Under the pieces are notes generated by a model, which saw only the letters and a list, made by a program, of their open reading frames with translations, ran no database searches and was not told the DNA's origin. Shown piece by piece: positions 1-10,778 of a DNA stretch of 64,000 nucleotides; positions within the stretch are counted from its first letter, which is position 1, and the number at the start of each line of letters is the position of its first letter. Position numbers and translations under genes: made by a program. The stretch is taken from positions 15,001-79,000 of the forward strand of contig JAMPIV010018963.1 in NCBI GenBank assembly GCA_024509875.1. Direction: 5' to 3'. Source of the DNA: Oreohelix idahoensis. Lineage: Eukaryota > Mollusca > Gastropoda > Stylommatophora > Oreohelicidae.

Positions 1-1914
1 ATCTATTATTTACTTTATTTCTTTCTTCCAAGTGAGATTGTTTCTCTTACTGGCTCCCTTGTTCCGCCAGAGATGATAGTTCTTGGATGAGAGTAGGTTC
101 GTCTTTTGCTCAACCCAGACCACGTTCTTCCCTCCTTGATGTTGTCTAGCGACTGATGCGTATAGGGTGTTCTATTATTTCTATCTTTCCTAATACTCAA
201 TTCTAATATCTCTTCATTCCTTATTCTCTTCTCACATCAAAGCAACTGGAGCGATGTGATTCAAATTCAACAAGCAACCTTTATTTACATAAGATAATGC
301 ATGATCATCCAACATAATACATCAGCTACAGTTCACAATTTCAATGTCCTCAAGTCTTCCGCTTGATTCAAACACATATCTCAAAGCTTAGTTATATATT
401 GTTTCTCTTGTAGCCTCTTGCATTTCGTGGTATACCTAGCTTAATAAAGTTCCTTCTCCTTTTATTTTACTATTTTGCTCATATTTTCTACAACAGTTCT
501 TCTAAATCCTTGGAGTCATGTTCTCTCCCAATCTCACTCTAGATAGGTTTAACTCCTCTAAATGCAGCATATAAAATTCAATAGCTACACCTGAAATAAA
601 CAATGTCCAATACCAAAATGGCTTCCACCATACTAACTCTTGTATGAGAGAGCGCATGAGATGTTTCGTGAATGTCAGACTCACTTGTGGTGGCGTCTCC
701 ATACTTACTCTTATATGAGAGAGCGCTTAATAGATTTCATAATTGTCAGTGCTGTGAACCCTTTGTTCGATACAATCTCGTTTAATGGCAATGCCTCATC
801 TTCTTGGCATGACAGCCCATCCTGGCTATCTGATAAAAAAAGTTATTATTTCTTTAGGCTTTAATATTGACCTTGACTCAATATTATCTTCTTTAGCTCG
901 CTCCCTTAAATGCGAGCGTCGTTAGCTTGCGACAAATTTGCTGAAAGTCAAGAAAATAGTTCAAAGTTTTGTTCTTACCATTTTAAACGAAGTCCAGCAC
1001 CTATCACGATCCTACTAACACCACCTATCAGCTAATCCTACAGTTGATCACACAAATTATTAATCAATTCTAAATGTTCTCCTGAATTCCTATTTCTAAG
1101 CAATTCTAAATCTAGCTATTTCTGTAGCCCTTCTGCAAACCGCAGGTTTCACATTTCTTGAGAGCTCAGCGAAACTTGACTTGCCCGGTCAACTTCTCTG
1201 GTAGGACTCTATAAACTTGACCGCTCAGTAGCGCGTCAATATCTGGACTGATCTCCAATCGTCCTTCAATTTCCTATCTGATGGTCCAAAAGTTGTTTTA
1301 GTTAATACGATTGGTCCGTTGTTCAGTTCACTCACCAATCGGCACGCTTAATTGTAAGCTGTTAGCTCCGTGAACTGTGCTACATAACTGTTTACCTCTA
1401 GTCACTATTTTCACGTGCGTTTTACTCTGCTCTGTGTTCTCTTAACTCACTAAACCTGTAAAGGGCGCTAATAACATTGTTATTCCCCTTTGTACTTTTT
1501 AACTTAGTTTCATTAATCCTTCTATATCTTTATTAAAACTGGTCCAATATGCAAATTTGGTAAACTCTAATGATATATACTTAAATTACTTTAAGGTCTA
1601 AAAAGGTTCCCTCCCTTACAAAAAACACTACATTTACATTCTTTTATCTCCCATGTTAAGAACAAATAAGTTATCACTTAGATTATTCTGATTTTCTAAC
1701 CCATTTTTCTATACTCTTTCATCTTGTTAACACCAAATAACTGTTCGACTGACTTAAACATACAGTGTATTTTACACTGTACAACCACACGGTGACACCA
1801 TGGATTTTTCTCACGGATTTTCTTTATTCGCACGGATTACTGTGGTTTTGTGAGTTTGTGTTCTAGTAGTGGTTTTTCCCCTTGTGCGGGAAATTGTGTG
1901 TGTGGTGTTTAAAA
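1..1914. other. Unassigned sequence upstream of LINE ORF1
   Basis: No supported gene is present; the open frames here are short and unlike known proteins. The part nearest position 1915 is probably the 5' untranslated region of the LINE that follows, but its 5' boundary cannot be seen. The only structure found is the 71-bp tandem duplication listed separately. Confidence 0.4.
620..761. repeat. 71-bp tandem duplication
   Basis: Two imperfect copies of about 71 bp lie head to tail, each containing CCATACT(A/T)ACTCTT followed by ATGAGAGAGCGC. The copies differ by scattered substitutions, so the duplication is old. No coding function is evident. Confidence 0.55.
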
Positions 1915-3018
1915 ATGGAAATTCCAGAAATATCTTTTGATATAAATGAAGCACTAGAGGGTGGCCAGCTGCATAAAGCTGGAACTCTTGTGATCACAAC
2001 ATCAGGGCCACAAGCCTCAAGAGTATCATACTCTTTAATTACAAGCATACTTGCAGGTCCCGCCGGAGTCGGGGTGAACGGGATATCATCTGTATATAGG
2101 TTCGCCAACCCAAATAAATGGTATGTAACCCTTACAAACTCGGCACATATCAGCCACTACAAAAACCTACATGGTAGAAAATTTGAATGGGCCAACCCCA
2201 AATTCACAGCCATAGTTGAACATGTGGACAGAGAAAGATCGAAAGGTCTACTTCACTGGTTGCCAGCCACAATCAAAAAAGAAACTGTAAAGAAAATTGC
2301 TGACTTCATCACAGGTGATGTAAACACCGAAGTATATCAATTACAAAATGCAAGGGACAAATGGACTTTTTTATATCAGCCTAAACAGACGGTTCCACAC
2401 TACGTAAATGTTAAATTGCAAGGACAAGAAAATAAAACATTGAAAATTTTCATAGCCCTCCCGGGAAGACGTACCCCCTGCACAATCTGCGGTCTAGATT
2501 CACATTGGACAAATCGATGTCCCAAGAAGAGACCGACTTATTCGGAGAATAGTCAACTGCATGTACAGAACACTAAGAAAACACCTTCACCACAACCAGA
2601 AGCAGAACTTATACCCTTTCCATCGTCCCCCACCTCGGGGCCTCGGAATAACAATATCAGAAATTTGTCAGACTCGGATACGATGTCTTCAGACACAGAA
2701 GGCTTCAATACAGTAGAAGGGAAGCGGAAAAGAAAGAGAAGAGAAAAGCTCCGAAACAACAAGACCAAGGAAACACCTAAAGAAACAGAGAAACCACCAA
2801 GACTACACACCGGGGAGATAGCAGCAACACAACAGGAAACAAGGGAAAATCTAGATGACAAACACTCCGATCTAGAGGATGATGGAAGCACCTCTCTCTT
2901 ATGGGCAGCGGCTACACATGAAGACGATAATCTTGAAATGAACTTTATGGACCAATTCTTAGGTACACAGGAAATAGAAACGTCTCAACATAGAGTCCAC
3001 CTCTCGGAAAGAGAATAA
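1915..3018 (+). CDS. LINE ORF1 protein with CCHC zinc knuckle
   Basis: Open frame of 367 codons, taking the ATG at 1915; a longer frame from 1882 needs a non-ATG start. The first 170 residues are a folded-looking region without a clear motif, possibly RRM-like as in other LINE ORF1 proteins. A CX2CX4HX4C zinc knuckle (C-TI-C-GLDS-H-WTNR-C) follows near residue 190. The C-terminal half is polar and highly charged, with a KRKRKRREK basic patch. ORF1 proteins of two-ORF LINEs bind the element RNA and help form the ribonucleoprotein. The frame is uninterrupted although the downstream ORF2 is broken. It lies about 620 bp before ORF2. Identification rests on the knuckle and the position before an EN-RT ORF; the clade (Tx1/L1-like) is inferred. 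Confidence 0.75.
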   Translation: MEIPEISFDINEALEGGQLHKAGTLVITTSGPQASRVSYSLITSILAGPAGVGVNGISSVYRFANPNKWYVTLTNSAHISHYKNLHGRKFEWANPKFTAIVEHVDRERSKGLLHWLPATIKKETVKKIADFITGDVNTEVYQLQNARDKWTFLYQPKQTVPHYVNVKLQGQENKTLKIFIALPGRRTPCTICGLDSHWTNRCPKKRPTYSENSQLHVQNTKKTPSPQPEAELIPFPSSPTSGPRNNNIRNLSDSDTMSSDTEGFNTVEGKRKRKRREKLRNNKTKETPKETEKPPRLHTGEIAATQQETRENLDDKHSDLEDDGSTSLLWAAATHEDDNLEMNFMDQFLGTQEIETSQHRVHLSERE

Positions 3019-3640
3019 ACACAAAACCTCTACCGATGGAAGTGTGCAAGACTTTTATAAATATATTAAGTTACATACCCGTTATTATAGAAATGTATAT
3101 GAACAGAGAATGTAGAATGTACACATATATAATTGCATATGCTCATATGTTTTATAACGACACATATAGGTATGGATATAATTATAATTCCTTTTTTTCA
3201 TCTCACCAACCAACCCCTTCCCCCATCTGCCAGTTTTATGGTCTCAACCTTTCGATCTCTTTTGCCCAATGGTTTTCTTTTCCCTACTTCAAGCTATATA
3301 TCTGCATCTCTTCTCTCTCAGCATGCCGGTCGGGTCCCTACTTTCTGAACCTCTCCCTTTCAGGACCTGTACACACTTTTTCTTTCTTCTTTGGCAACAC
3401 ATCTATCGCCCCTTTTCATCCTTCATTACTACTACTGCTCGGTTTTTTCCTTTCCCTCGCATTACAACTGCCACTTTTCTACAGGATAGTTAAAAGTTGT
3501 ATGCATGGTTATAGTACCACACGTGGATTGCGTAATCATGCATGTATTTCTCTTTTGTGTCATGGATTATGGCTGCACAACCACTGATACAAAAAGACAC
3601 ACCCCCCTTAAATGCATGCTCTTTACCACCCCCATGCAAG

Positions 3641-6600
3641 ATGAAAAATAGCATAAAGATTATAACTCTAAACATAAGAGGTTTGAGAACTAAATTAAAC
3701 CAAATTATAGCTTTAACGCGCACATATAAACCTGATTTCGTCTTTCTTCAAGAAACAAAAATTACAAACGAGATAAAAGGAAAATACATTATACAACAGC
3801 TAGGTTTACGATATGGATATTTCGGTTTAGGATCATCTCACACAGGAGTAGCTATACTACAAATTTCAGACAAGTGGGAAATAACACATCAAAACAAAGA
3901 CAAAGAGGGCAGATACGTAATAGTACAAGTCAGAAACCAAGACGACCACTCGGACAATCACACTTTAGTTAATGTATATGCCCCAGCAGTAAAGACACAG
4001 CAATTAACCTTCTATAAAAAACTATCGAACATTTTGACACAATACAAGGGAAAACAAATTTTATTAGGGGGGGATTTCAACTGTGTTCTACATAAACTAG
4101 ATGCGCAAAGAACAAACAACCGAGGAAGACAGGAACGCGCACAAATGGAGATATTACATAACATCCTAGACGAACACAATTTGGTAGACGGATACAGGAA
4201 AAAACATCCGGAGGGAAAGGAAACAACTTTTACAGACAAATCACACATTACGGGTAGTTCTGCAAGACTAGACAGATTTTATGTAAACAACAACCACAAA
4301 ATTAAAAAAGTCAAACATATAAATGACACCACAACATTCACGGATCACAAAGCAGTTTTACTGGAAATAAACGGAATGCCAACTGAGAACGAGACCAAAA
4401 GATCCCCCCTTTGGAAATTTAATAATGCTCTACTGCAAAATGAATTTTATACGATAACAATAACAAAACTAATAAAAGACTACTGCAACAATACACCTAC
4501 ATCAAATTTAATACAACATTGGGAACTCTTAAAAAGAACAATAAAGGAAGTAACGCAGATGCTTGCTACGCAGATACACAAACAAAGAAGAAGACAACGA
4601 CAAATCTTGGAAACAGCTCTAAATTTAACACAACAATTGGACAAACACGCCCCGCATATTTACACATTGCAGGAGGAATTAGAAAAACACGACCAGTACA
4701 TTTTTAAAGGGGCTCTACTGAGAACAAAATTATACACGTCAATTCAAGAAACCCCGTGCCGACAGTTTTTGGCCACTGAACAAAATATTCAAAAGAGCAG
4801 ACAAATTCTTCGCATCACGGACGAAACGGGTAGGGAACTCACAAACACTTCCGAAATAGGTCAAGCGTTTCACGCTTACTACGAACACCTGTATAAAAAA
4901 GAACAAACGCACGCCTCAGACGAAGCTCGTTTCTTAACTCAGTCTGCCAATTTAACTGAACAGGAGAAAAACACACTGGACAAATCTTTAACTATAGAAG
5001 ATTTGCACCTCTCCTTAAGTACGCTACAAAAAAAATAAATCTCCAGGTCCAGACGGCCTTACAACCGAGTTTTATTCCAAATTTTTCCATATACTAGCCC
5101 CACTTTTGTTGAAAACGCTAAATGAAGCCTTTGAAAAAGAAGAACTACCCCCTAGTCTAAATGAAGCTATTGTAACTCTCATTCATAAAAGAAATACGGA
5201 TAAAAAATACATGCATAATTATAGACCTATCTCTCTTCTAAACACCGACTATAAAATATTAACTAAAGCCCTTACAAACAAATTAAAACCTTTCATGCCT
5301 ACTTTGATTAACCCGGATCAACAATACAGTGTAAAAAACAGAACCATAAATAAACATACACATTTCATTAGGGATGTCATCCAGTATACACATGAAAAAA
5401 AAACACACCAGCAGCAGTATTATCCGTTGATCAAGAAAAAGCCTTTGATAGAGTTGATCACGGATTTCTACATAAAGTTCTACAAGAAAATAATCTCGGC
5501 CAATACTTTAGGACATGGATAAAAAATTATATATAGAAAGCCGGAAAGTAAACTTTTAATAAATCACACTTTGTCTGAACCAATAAACTTAAAAAGAGCA
5601 GTAAGACAGGGTTGCCCTCTCTCTCCTTTATTATACACACTAGTCTTAGAGCCAGTACTAAGGAAAATAAAACTAAATACTCATATTAAAGGAATACACG
5701 TACCAGGATTAGGGGAAAAAAAGCTAATAGCCTACGCAGACGACACAGTCTTTTTTCCATCAAATTTTTCATCAATACAAACTATTTTCGACACATTTAA
5801 AACTTTTGGCCATGCGAGTGGTTCAAAAAATAAACATACAAAAGTCATCTATAATGGGAATAGGAAAATGGAAAAATAAAACGGACTTTCCCTTTCAATT
5901 AACACAAACAAGCAAAATGAAAATATATGGAATAATTTTCTCCTCGACACCAGGAAGATCTGATAACGATATGTGGAAAAAAATAATTTCAAAAATCAAG
6001 GAAAAACTAAAAAAGATACCAATTTAAGAACGCGACGATCTTCGGTAGAAGCGTTATTTGTAATACGTACATACTTCCAAGTGTGCTATACATTTCAAAT
6101 ATTTTTCGTCCCCCTAAAAAATACATAACCGAAATAAATCATTTAATTAGAATTTTTATTTTCAGACATACACTTCACAGTATCAAACACAAAACCTTAA
6201 TACAAGAGAAACAACGGGGTGGAATATCACTGCAAGACATTAATACAAAAATAAACACTCTAGGAATCAAATTCATAAGCGACGTAATAAAAGACCCAAA
6301 AGGATACCCTTTAACACACTATTACATAGGCCTTTATATAACAAAAATATGCAATTTTAACAACACCATACCACACCATTCCGGAACACCACCGCCCTTC
6401 TACAAACACTGCATCAGATGCATAAAAGGGAATGAAAAACTTCTACACCAGTCAACCAAAAATATATATCAATACTTGATACAGACACAAGAACCATCTT
6501 TAGACCAACGAATAAAAATAGGATACAAATATGGGATAACAGATTATACGGAAATCTTCGCAAATCTACACATAAAAAACATACCACCATCGGCAAGGGA

Positions 6601-7114
6601 AATAACCTATAGATTATTATTCAATTTAACACCACTCACACAGAAAAAAGAACACAGGAATATGACCTTGCAAAAATGTAGACTCTGCTTTGGTACAACA
6701 GCAAAGGAAACAGAAGACCATATCTTCTTCCGTTGTAATACGATCAAATCAACAGTAGAAGAGCTGGGAAAAACTTTTAGTAGATACACAAATGGAAAAT
6801 TTGACATATATAAAGCAATTATGTTAAATTTAACTCCAAAAATTGACCCGCCCTTACGGGAAAAAATATTACGCATTTTAGCAGAATACAGGGACACCGT
6901 TTGGAAATGCAGAAACAAAGCAGTTTATGAAGGGAAATATTTCAGTCAAAATTTGTTTTTCTACATATTTTCAAAAAAAAATGGAGCATATTTTAGGAAC
7001 ATAAAACCAACAAGGGAGAACTCCAAAAATAATCATTTCCTTTTCTTTTTTATGTATGGATGTATTACTATGTTTATTTTTAAATTATCATTTTCTATAC
7101 TTCACTTTGTTTAA
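3641..7114 (+). pseudogene. LINE ORF2 (APE endonuclease + reverse transcriptase), frameshifted
   Basis: The ATG at 3641 opens an apurinic-like endonuclease with the expected catalytic set: TLNIRGL, LQETK, GGDFN, RLDRFYV and FTDHKAV. The reverse transcriptase follows in several frames: NYRPISLLN near 5220, a VDQEKAFDRVDH box near 5430, RQGCPLSPLLY near 5605 and the catalytic YADD at about 5735. A C-terminal region with CX2C...HX4C spacing (CRLCF...EDHIFFRC) lies at 6680-6740. The frame breaks near 5036 (A-run), 5400 (A-run), 5530 (TAG), 5870 and 6030, so no full-length protein is possible. In intact LINEs this protein nicks the target and reverse-transcribes the element RNA. The motif style fits the Tx1/L1 group; clade assignment is inferred. 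Confidence 0.85.
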
Positions 7115-7249
7115 GTACGTAAGGGAAGTGTGAATACGTGGACGTTTTTTTCTTTTACATTTTAAAAAAAGGGGGTGACAACGGGTTGAGAGTGAATATG
7201 TTTTAATTACGGAAAATGTACCATCCTTTATTTTCTTTGCAAATACTGT

Positions 7250-7636
7250 TAATTTATTGGATAGTTTAAGAAGAAACTTTGTTCTTTTCTTTCTGTCTCT
7301 TCTATAACCTAGTTTAAATCTTCGACCTTTGTGTTTGTTTAACTTCTTTTGGGATCCTTTTTCTCAGCAAGGGGGGGAGGGCATTTTTTGGGTTTTAATC
7401 CTATGTCTGTAAACATTGTTTTATATGGTTTTCTTTGTCATTGGATTTCAACGGATAGCTTAAGAAGGAACTTTGTTCTTTTCTTTTTGTCTCTTCAAAA
7501 ACCTAGTGTTACTCTTGGACCTTTGTGTTTTTTATTTTCTTTTGGGATCCTTTTTCTCAGCAATGGGGGAGGGCACTTATTGGTTTTTTTTTTCCTATGT
7601 ATGTAAACATTGATTATATGGTTTTTTCTATATGTT
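7250..7636 (+). repeat. 193-bp tandem duplication in the LINE 3' region
   Basis: Two copies of about 193 bp (7250-7442 and 7443-7636) follow the ORF2 stop. Each contains GGATAG(T/C)TTAAGAAG, CTTTGTTCTTTTCTTT, GGGATCCTTTTTCTCAGCAA, a G-run and a TATATGGTTTT end. The position directly after ORF2 suggests a duplicated 3' untranslated module. The sequence beyond it to 7900 is AT-rich and shows no feature. Confidence 0.7.
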
Positions 7637-7954
7637 TTAATGTTTGTAAAGTTTTTAATGGAAAAAAGTGGAATGTGAGCAAGTGTAAGCTAATTTATAC
7701 ATATGAAAAATACTAGGAACTGTTGAGAAATTTGAATTAGCTATAAATCATTTTTTATTAATTTTTTTATTATTTTTGTTTCATTTTTAAATTTTTTTTT
7801 ATTATATTACCTTATTATTTATTATTTAAAATAATTTGAGTAACTTTATTTGTGAGAGTGAGAAGAAAGCTTTATATGTAATATACAATGTATTTTTCTG
7901 ATATTTCATGCAATGTACCTGTTTTTTTTTTGTGTAAAGTGGAAGAACGACAAA

Positions 7955-8032
7955 GGGGCCAATGCAACCTCATGCGAGGAAAAAATATGCAACCTCGTGC
8001 GAGGAATATTTAAAAAAAAAAAAAAAAAAAAA
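7955..8032 (+). mobile_element. 3' fragment of A-tailed SINE (CTCATGCGAGG family)
   Basis: This short piece holds two tandem copies of the GCAACCTC(A/G)TGCGAGG motif followed by a run of A. It matches the 3' end of the SINE family seen complete at 9693-10240 and 59923-60193. Only the terminal 50-60 bp are present, so it is 5'-truncated. The A-run is immediately followed by a microsatellite. Confidence 0.65.
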
Positions 8033-8037
8033 GGTGA

Positions 8038-8038
8038 C

Positions 8039-8069
<31 letters not shown>

Positions 8070-8081
8070 TGTATATATGTA

Positions 8082-8148
<67 letters not shown>

Positions 8149-8150
8149 AT
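8038..8150. repeat. Compound microsatellite (TATG)n-(TA)n-(ATA)n
   Basis: Seven or more TATG units grade into TATATG, a long TA run and a short ATA run. The open frames of alternating Tyr/Ile here are a consequence of the repeat, not genes. On the minus strand the repeat abuts the 3' end of the RTE-like LINE relic at 8151-8978 and may be its simple-repeat tail. Confidence 0.9.
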
Positions 8151-8978
8151 TCTTTAAGCGCCAAACACGGCGCATAAGGCAGAAACCAGTGCTCTCCAGG
8201 TTGTTCGTTGTGACGCCACTCCTCTTAGCTCTTGCACATTATTTAGGCCCAACGTTCTTCCTTCTCTTATTATTGTTCTTCTGAGTGTTTCTTTTGGTCT
8301 TCCTTTTTTTCCGCTTACCCTCAGGAACCCAAGTGAGCGCCTGTAGTGGTATTCTGTTGTTTTGCATTCGTAGGACATGACCGATATATGACCATCGTCT
8401 TTTCCTTATATAGTCAGAGACATATTTCTGCCTAGAGTCTTCTCTTATTTGTCGATTAGTCTTGAATTCTTTCCAACTGATGTTCATGAGTTTTCTAAGA
8501 CATTTGTTCTCGAATGTATTCAGCTTGTTCTCCAATGATTTTGTTATTTTCCAACTCTCACAGCCGTATGTTAACACTGAGATAACATTTGAATTAAACA
8601 GACGAAGCTTGGTATGTAAATTCAATGATCGTAATTTCCAAATGTTAGATAATCTATTGAAGGCGCTAGCTGCCAAAGCAATTCTAGTATGGATTTCTCT
8701 TGTTGTGTCACCATCCTGAGTCATTTTACTGCCTAAATAATTGAAACTTTCAACTTTCTGTAGTTTTTCCCCGTTCAAGATGATATCAAAGGTCTCGTTA
8801 GAAAAGTTCATAGCTTTAGTTTTAGAGGCATTTATTTGGAGACCAATTTTAACCGAGAGATGACACAAATTATTTATTGCTTCTTTTGATTGTCTTGGTG
8901 TTGAACTTAAGAATGCTACATCATCTGCGAAATCCAGGTCCCCCAGGAATTTTCCATTTGTCCATTTTATACCCAATT
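8151..8978 (-). pseudogene. 5'-truncated RTE-like LINE: C-terminal half of reverse transcriptase
   Basis: A minus-strand frame from 8976 to about 8239 starts just upstream of the catalytic LDFADDVAFLS box. It continues through FNYLGSKMTQDG, LTYGCESWKI and the RRWSYIGHVLRM region. Near 8300 the frame shifts, and the C-terminus continues in another frame to about 8154, ending in a GRPKETLRRT / WRALVSALC region. The order and spacing match RTE-clade reverse transcriptases such as those known from schistosomes. The N-terminal endonuclease and half of the RT are missing, as expected from 5' truncation during target-primed reverse transcription. It is non-functional. Confidence 0.8.
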
Positions 8979-9149
8979 ATGTATGTGTAACACAAAGGTT
9001 CGATGTAAAAACACCCACATATAACTACTTGAGACGTCTTCAACACTTTATGTAAATTCTAATGATTCTCCTATATGCCATGTTGTATCTATTATATCAT
9101 GTCTGTACATATTAATGTATTTTATGGAGAATAAAGATTCTGATATGTA

Positions 9150-9159
9150 TTTATGTATG

Positions 9160-9220
<61 letters not shown>

Positions 9221-9222
9221 GA
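9150..9222. repeat. (TATG)n/(TA)n microsatellite
   Basis: A few TATG units run into a pure TA tract of about 55 bp. The 8979-9149 stretch before it and the 9223-9660 stretch after it show no gene. A short GC-rich inverted motif (ACCCGG...CCGGGT type) lies just after the TA tract. Confidence 0.9.
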
Positions 9223-9660
9223 GCTATCGTACCCGGCCCAGCCCGGGTCCATGTCGGAATGGCTGCAATTCGGGTTTGGTGCGAATCGTTTTAGGAAGGT
9301 TTAAAGTGCTATCGAATAATGTTAAAGGCATTAGGATTATTTCCAGTTGGAAAAAAAAAATTTTTTTTTAAATAATGTTACCTATCGAACACACATCAAA
9401 ACGATATTCAGAGCAAATTTAGTGAATTTAACGTATTCTTAGAGCCGTATCGTGAACAACTCTACATAGCTGAGTTATACATACACGCACATACATACAT
9501 TTGCATTCATGCACATACGTTGCTCCACAAGCAGGCTCTTATGTATTCAAATGTATGCTTATACAGTACTAATGCCCTTTTCTCTATAAAATAATGCTAT
9601 AAGGGGATACATTACATATAAAACCCCACACACATATTTTCACTTGCGAACATAAAAAGA

Positions 9661-9969
9661 TCACACAAGGGACCTAATGACACATGAATGTCTTCTTTTT
9701 TTTTTTTTTTCTCGCATGAGGTCGCATATTTTTTCCTCTCATGAGGTCGCATTGTCCCAGCCCAAACCCGGCTCTGGTCAAGACCACAAGTCCCAACACA
9801 AGAAGACCCAATGACAACATGTGTCACCGTAGTGATCTTCTGTGTTCTCACACAAGGGACCTAATGACACATGAATGTCATTGTACCGGTCCCTGTGTCA
9901 AGACACATGATCCCAGCCAAAGGCCAGATATTAGGGCGTTGGGTTTCACAGCGTTATTTGCGCTGTACA
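9661..9969 (-). mobile_element. A-tailed SINE, copy 1 (sense on minus strand)
   Basis: On the plus strand the copy begins with a T-run (its A-tail, about 9693-9711). Two tandem CTCGCATGAGGTCGCAT-like motifs follow, then about 220 bp shared with the copies at 9981-10240 and 59923-60193. The 31 bp before the tail (9661-9691) repeat an internal piece of the same family (compare 9848-9880), suggesting one copy inserted into, or recombined with, another. No unmistakable A and B boxes of polymerase III were found, so the RNA origin is unknown. Confidence 0.65.
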
Positions 9970-10251
9970 TAGAAACAAAATTTTTTTTTTTTTAAATTTC
10001 CTCGCATGAGGTTGCATATTTTTTCCTCGCATGAGGTTGCATTAGCCCCCGCCCAAACCCGGCTCTGGTCAAAACAACATGTCCCAACACACGAAGACCC
10101 AATGACACCATGTGTCATTGTAGTGGTCTTCTATGTTCTCACACGAAGGACCTCATGACATAAATGTCACTACTGGTCCCTGCGTCTAGACACATGATCC
10201 TAGCCAAAGGCCGGATAAGAGCGTTGGGTCTTCCCAGCATTAGAAACAAAA
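9970..10251 (-). mobile_element. A-tailed SINE, copy 2, with 11-bp target duplication
   Basis: The 260-bp body (9981-10240) is flanked by TAGAAACAAAA at 9970-9980 and 10241-10251. The A-tail is on the left in plus orientation, so the element reads on the minus strand. Its two tail-proximal CATGAGG motifs match the other copies. The duplication shows insertion by target-primed reverse transcription, presumably using a LINE partner. Confidence 0.8.
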
Positions 10252-10253
10252 AT

Positions 10254-10778
10254 GACTTACTTACTTACTTACTTAGTCGTTCCCCTTCTACCGTGAGGTG
10301 TAGAGGTTTGGAAGAGAGAGCGCCAGATTATTCTATCGGCTGTCTTCCTCCTGGCCTGGTTCCATTCTAGTCCTCGGTCCTTCAAAGATTGTCTAATGTT
10401 GTCCTCCCAGCGGACTCTGGGTCGTCCTCGGGGTCTGGATCCTTGGCTCTTTGTTTCCCATGCTTGTCGTGGTAGCCGATCTTCTCCCATTATGCAGACA
10501 TGGCCAAACCATCTTAGTTGGGACTGTTCTACTTGGGTCTGTAGGGGGTGGCATTTTAGGCTTTGACGTATCGTCTGGTTGCGTACCATGTCTCTTCTTG
10601 TTACTTCAACCACCTTCCTCAGATATCTCATTTCTGAGGTTTGGATCTGGCTTTTATGGGTTGTAGTCATTGCCCATGACTCGCATCCATATGTCAAGAC
10701 TGGAACATAGGTGGAGCGGTATACAGCCATCTTCGTTTTCTTACCAACCTCTCTCTTGCTGAGGAATCCTCGATTCAT
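10254..10778 (-). pseudogene. 5'-truncated LINE, reverse transcriptase C-terminus
   Basis: A 169-residue minus-strand frame shares its whole length with the C-terminus of the longer LINE at 27237-32970. Motifs are VPVLTYGCESWAM, QLRWFGHV and a GRPRVRWEDNIRQ region. The copy ends in a (TAAG)n simple-repeat tail (plus-strand ACTT repeats at 10254-10276), the same tail type as its relative. Only about 520 bp survive, a typical 5' truncation. The frame is intact but lacks all catalytic parts. Confidence 0.8.

Noticed and set aside
7906..8284. Tyr/Ile-repeat open frames
   Set aside because: Products of the TATG/TA microsatellite; the same applies near 9153, 33518-33956 and 43020.
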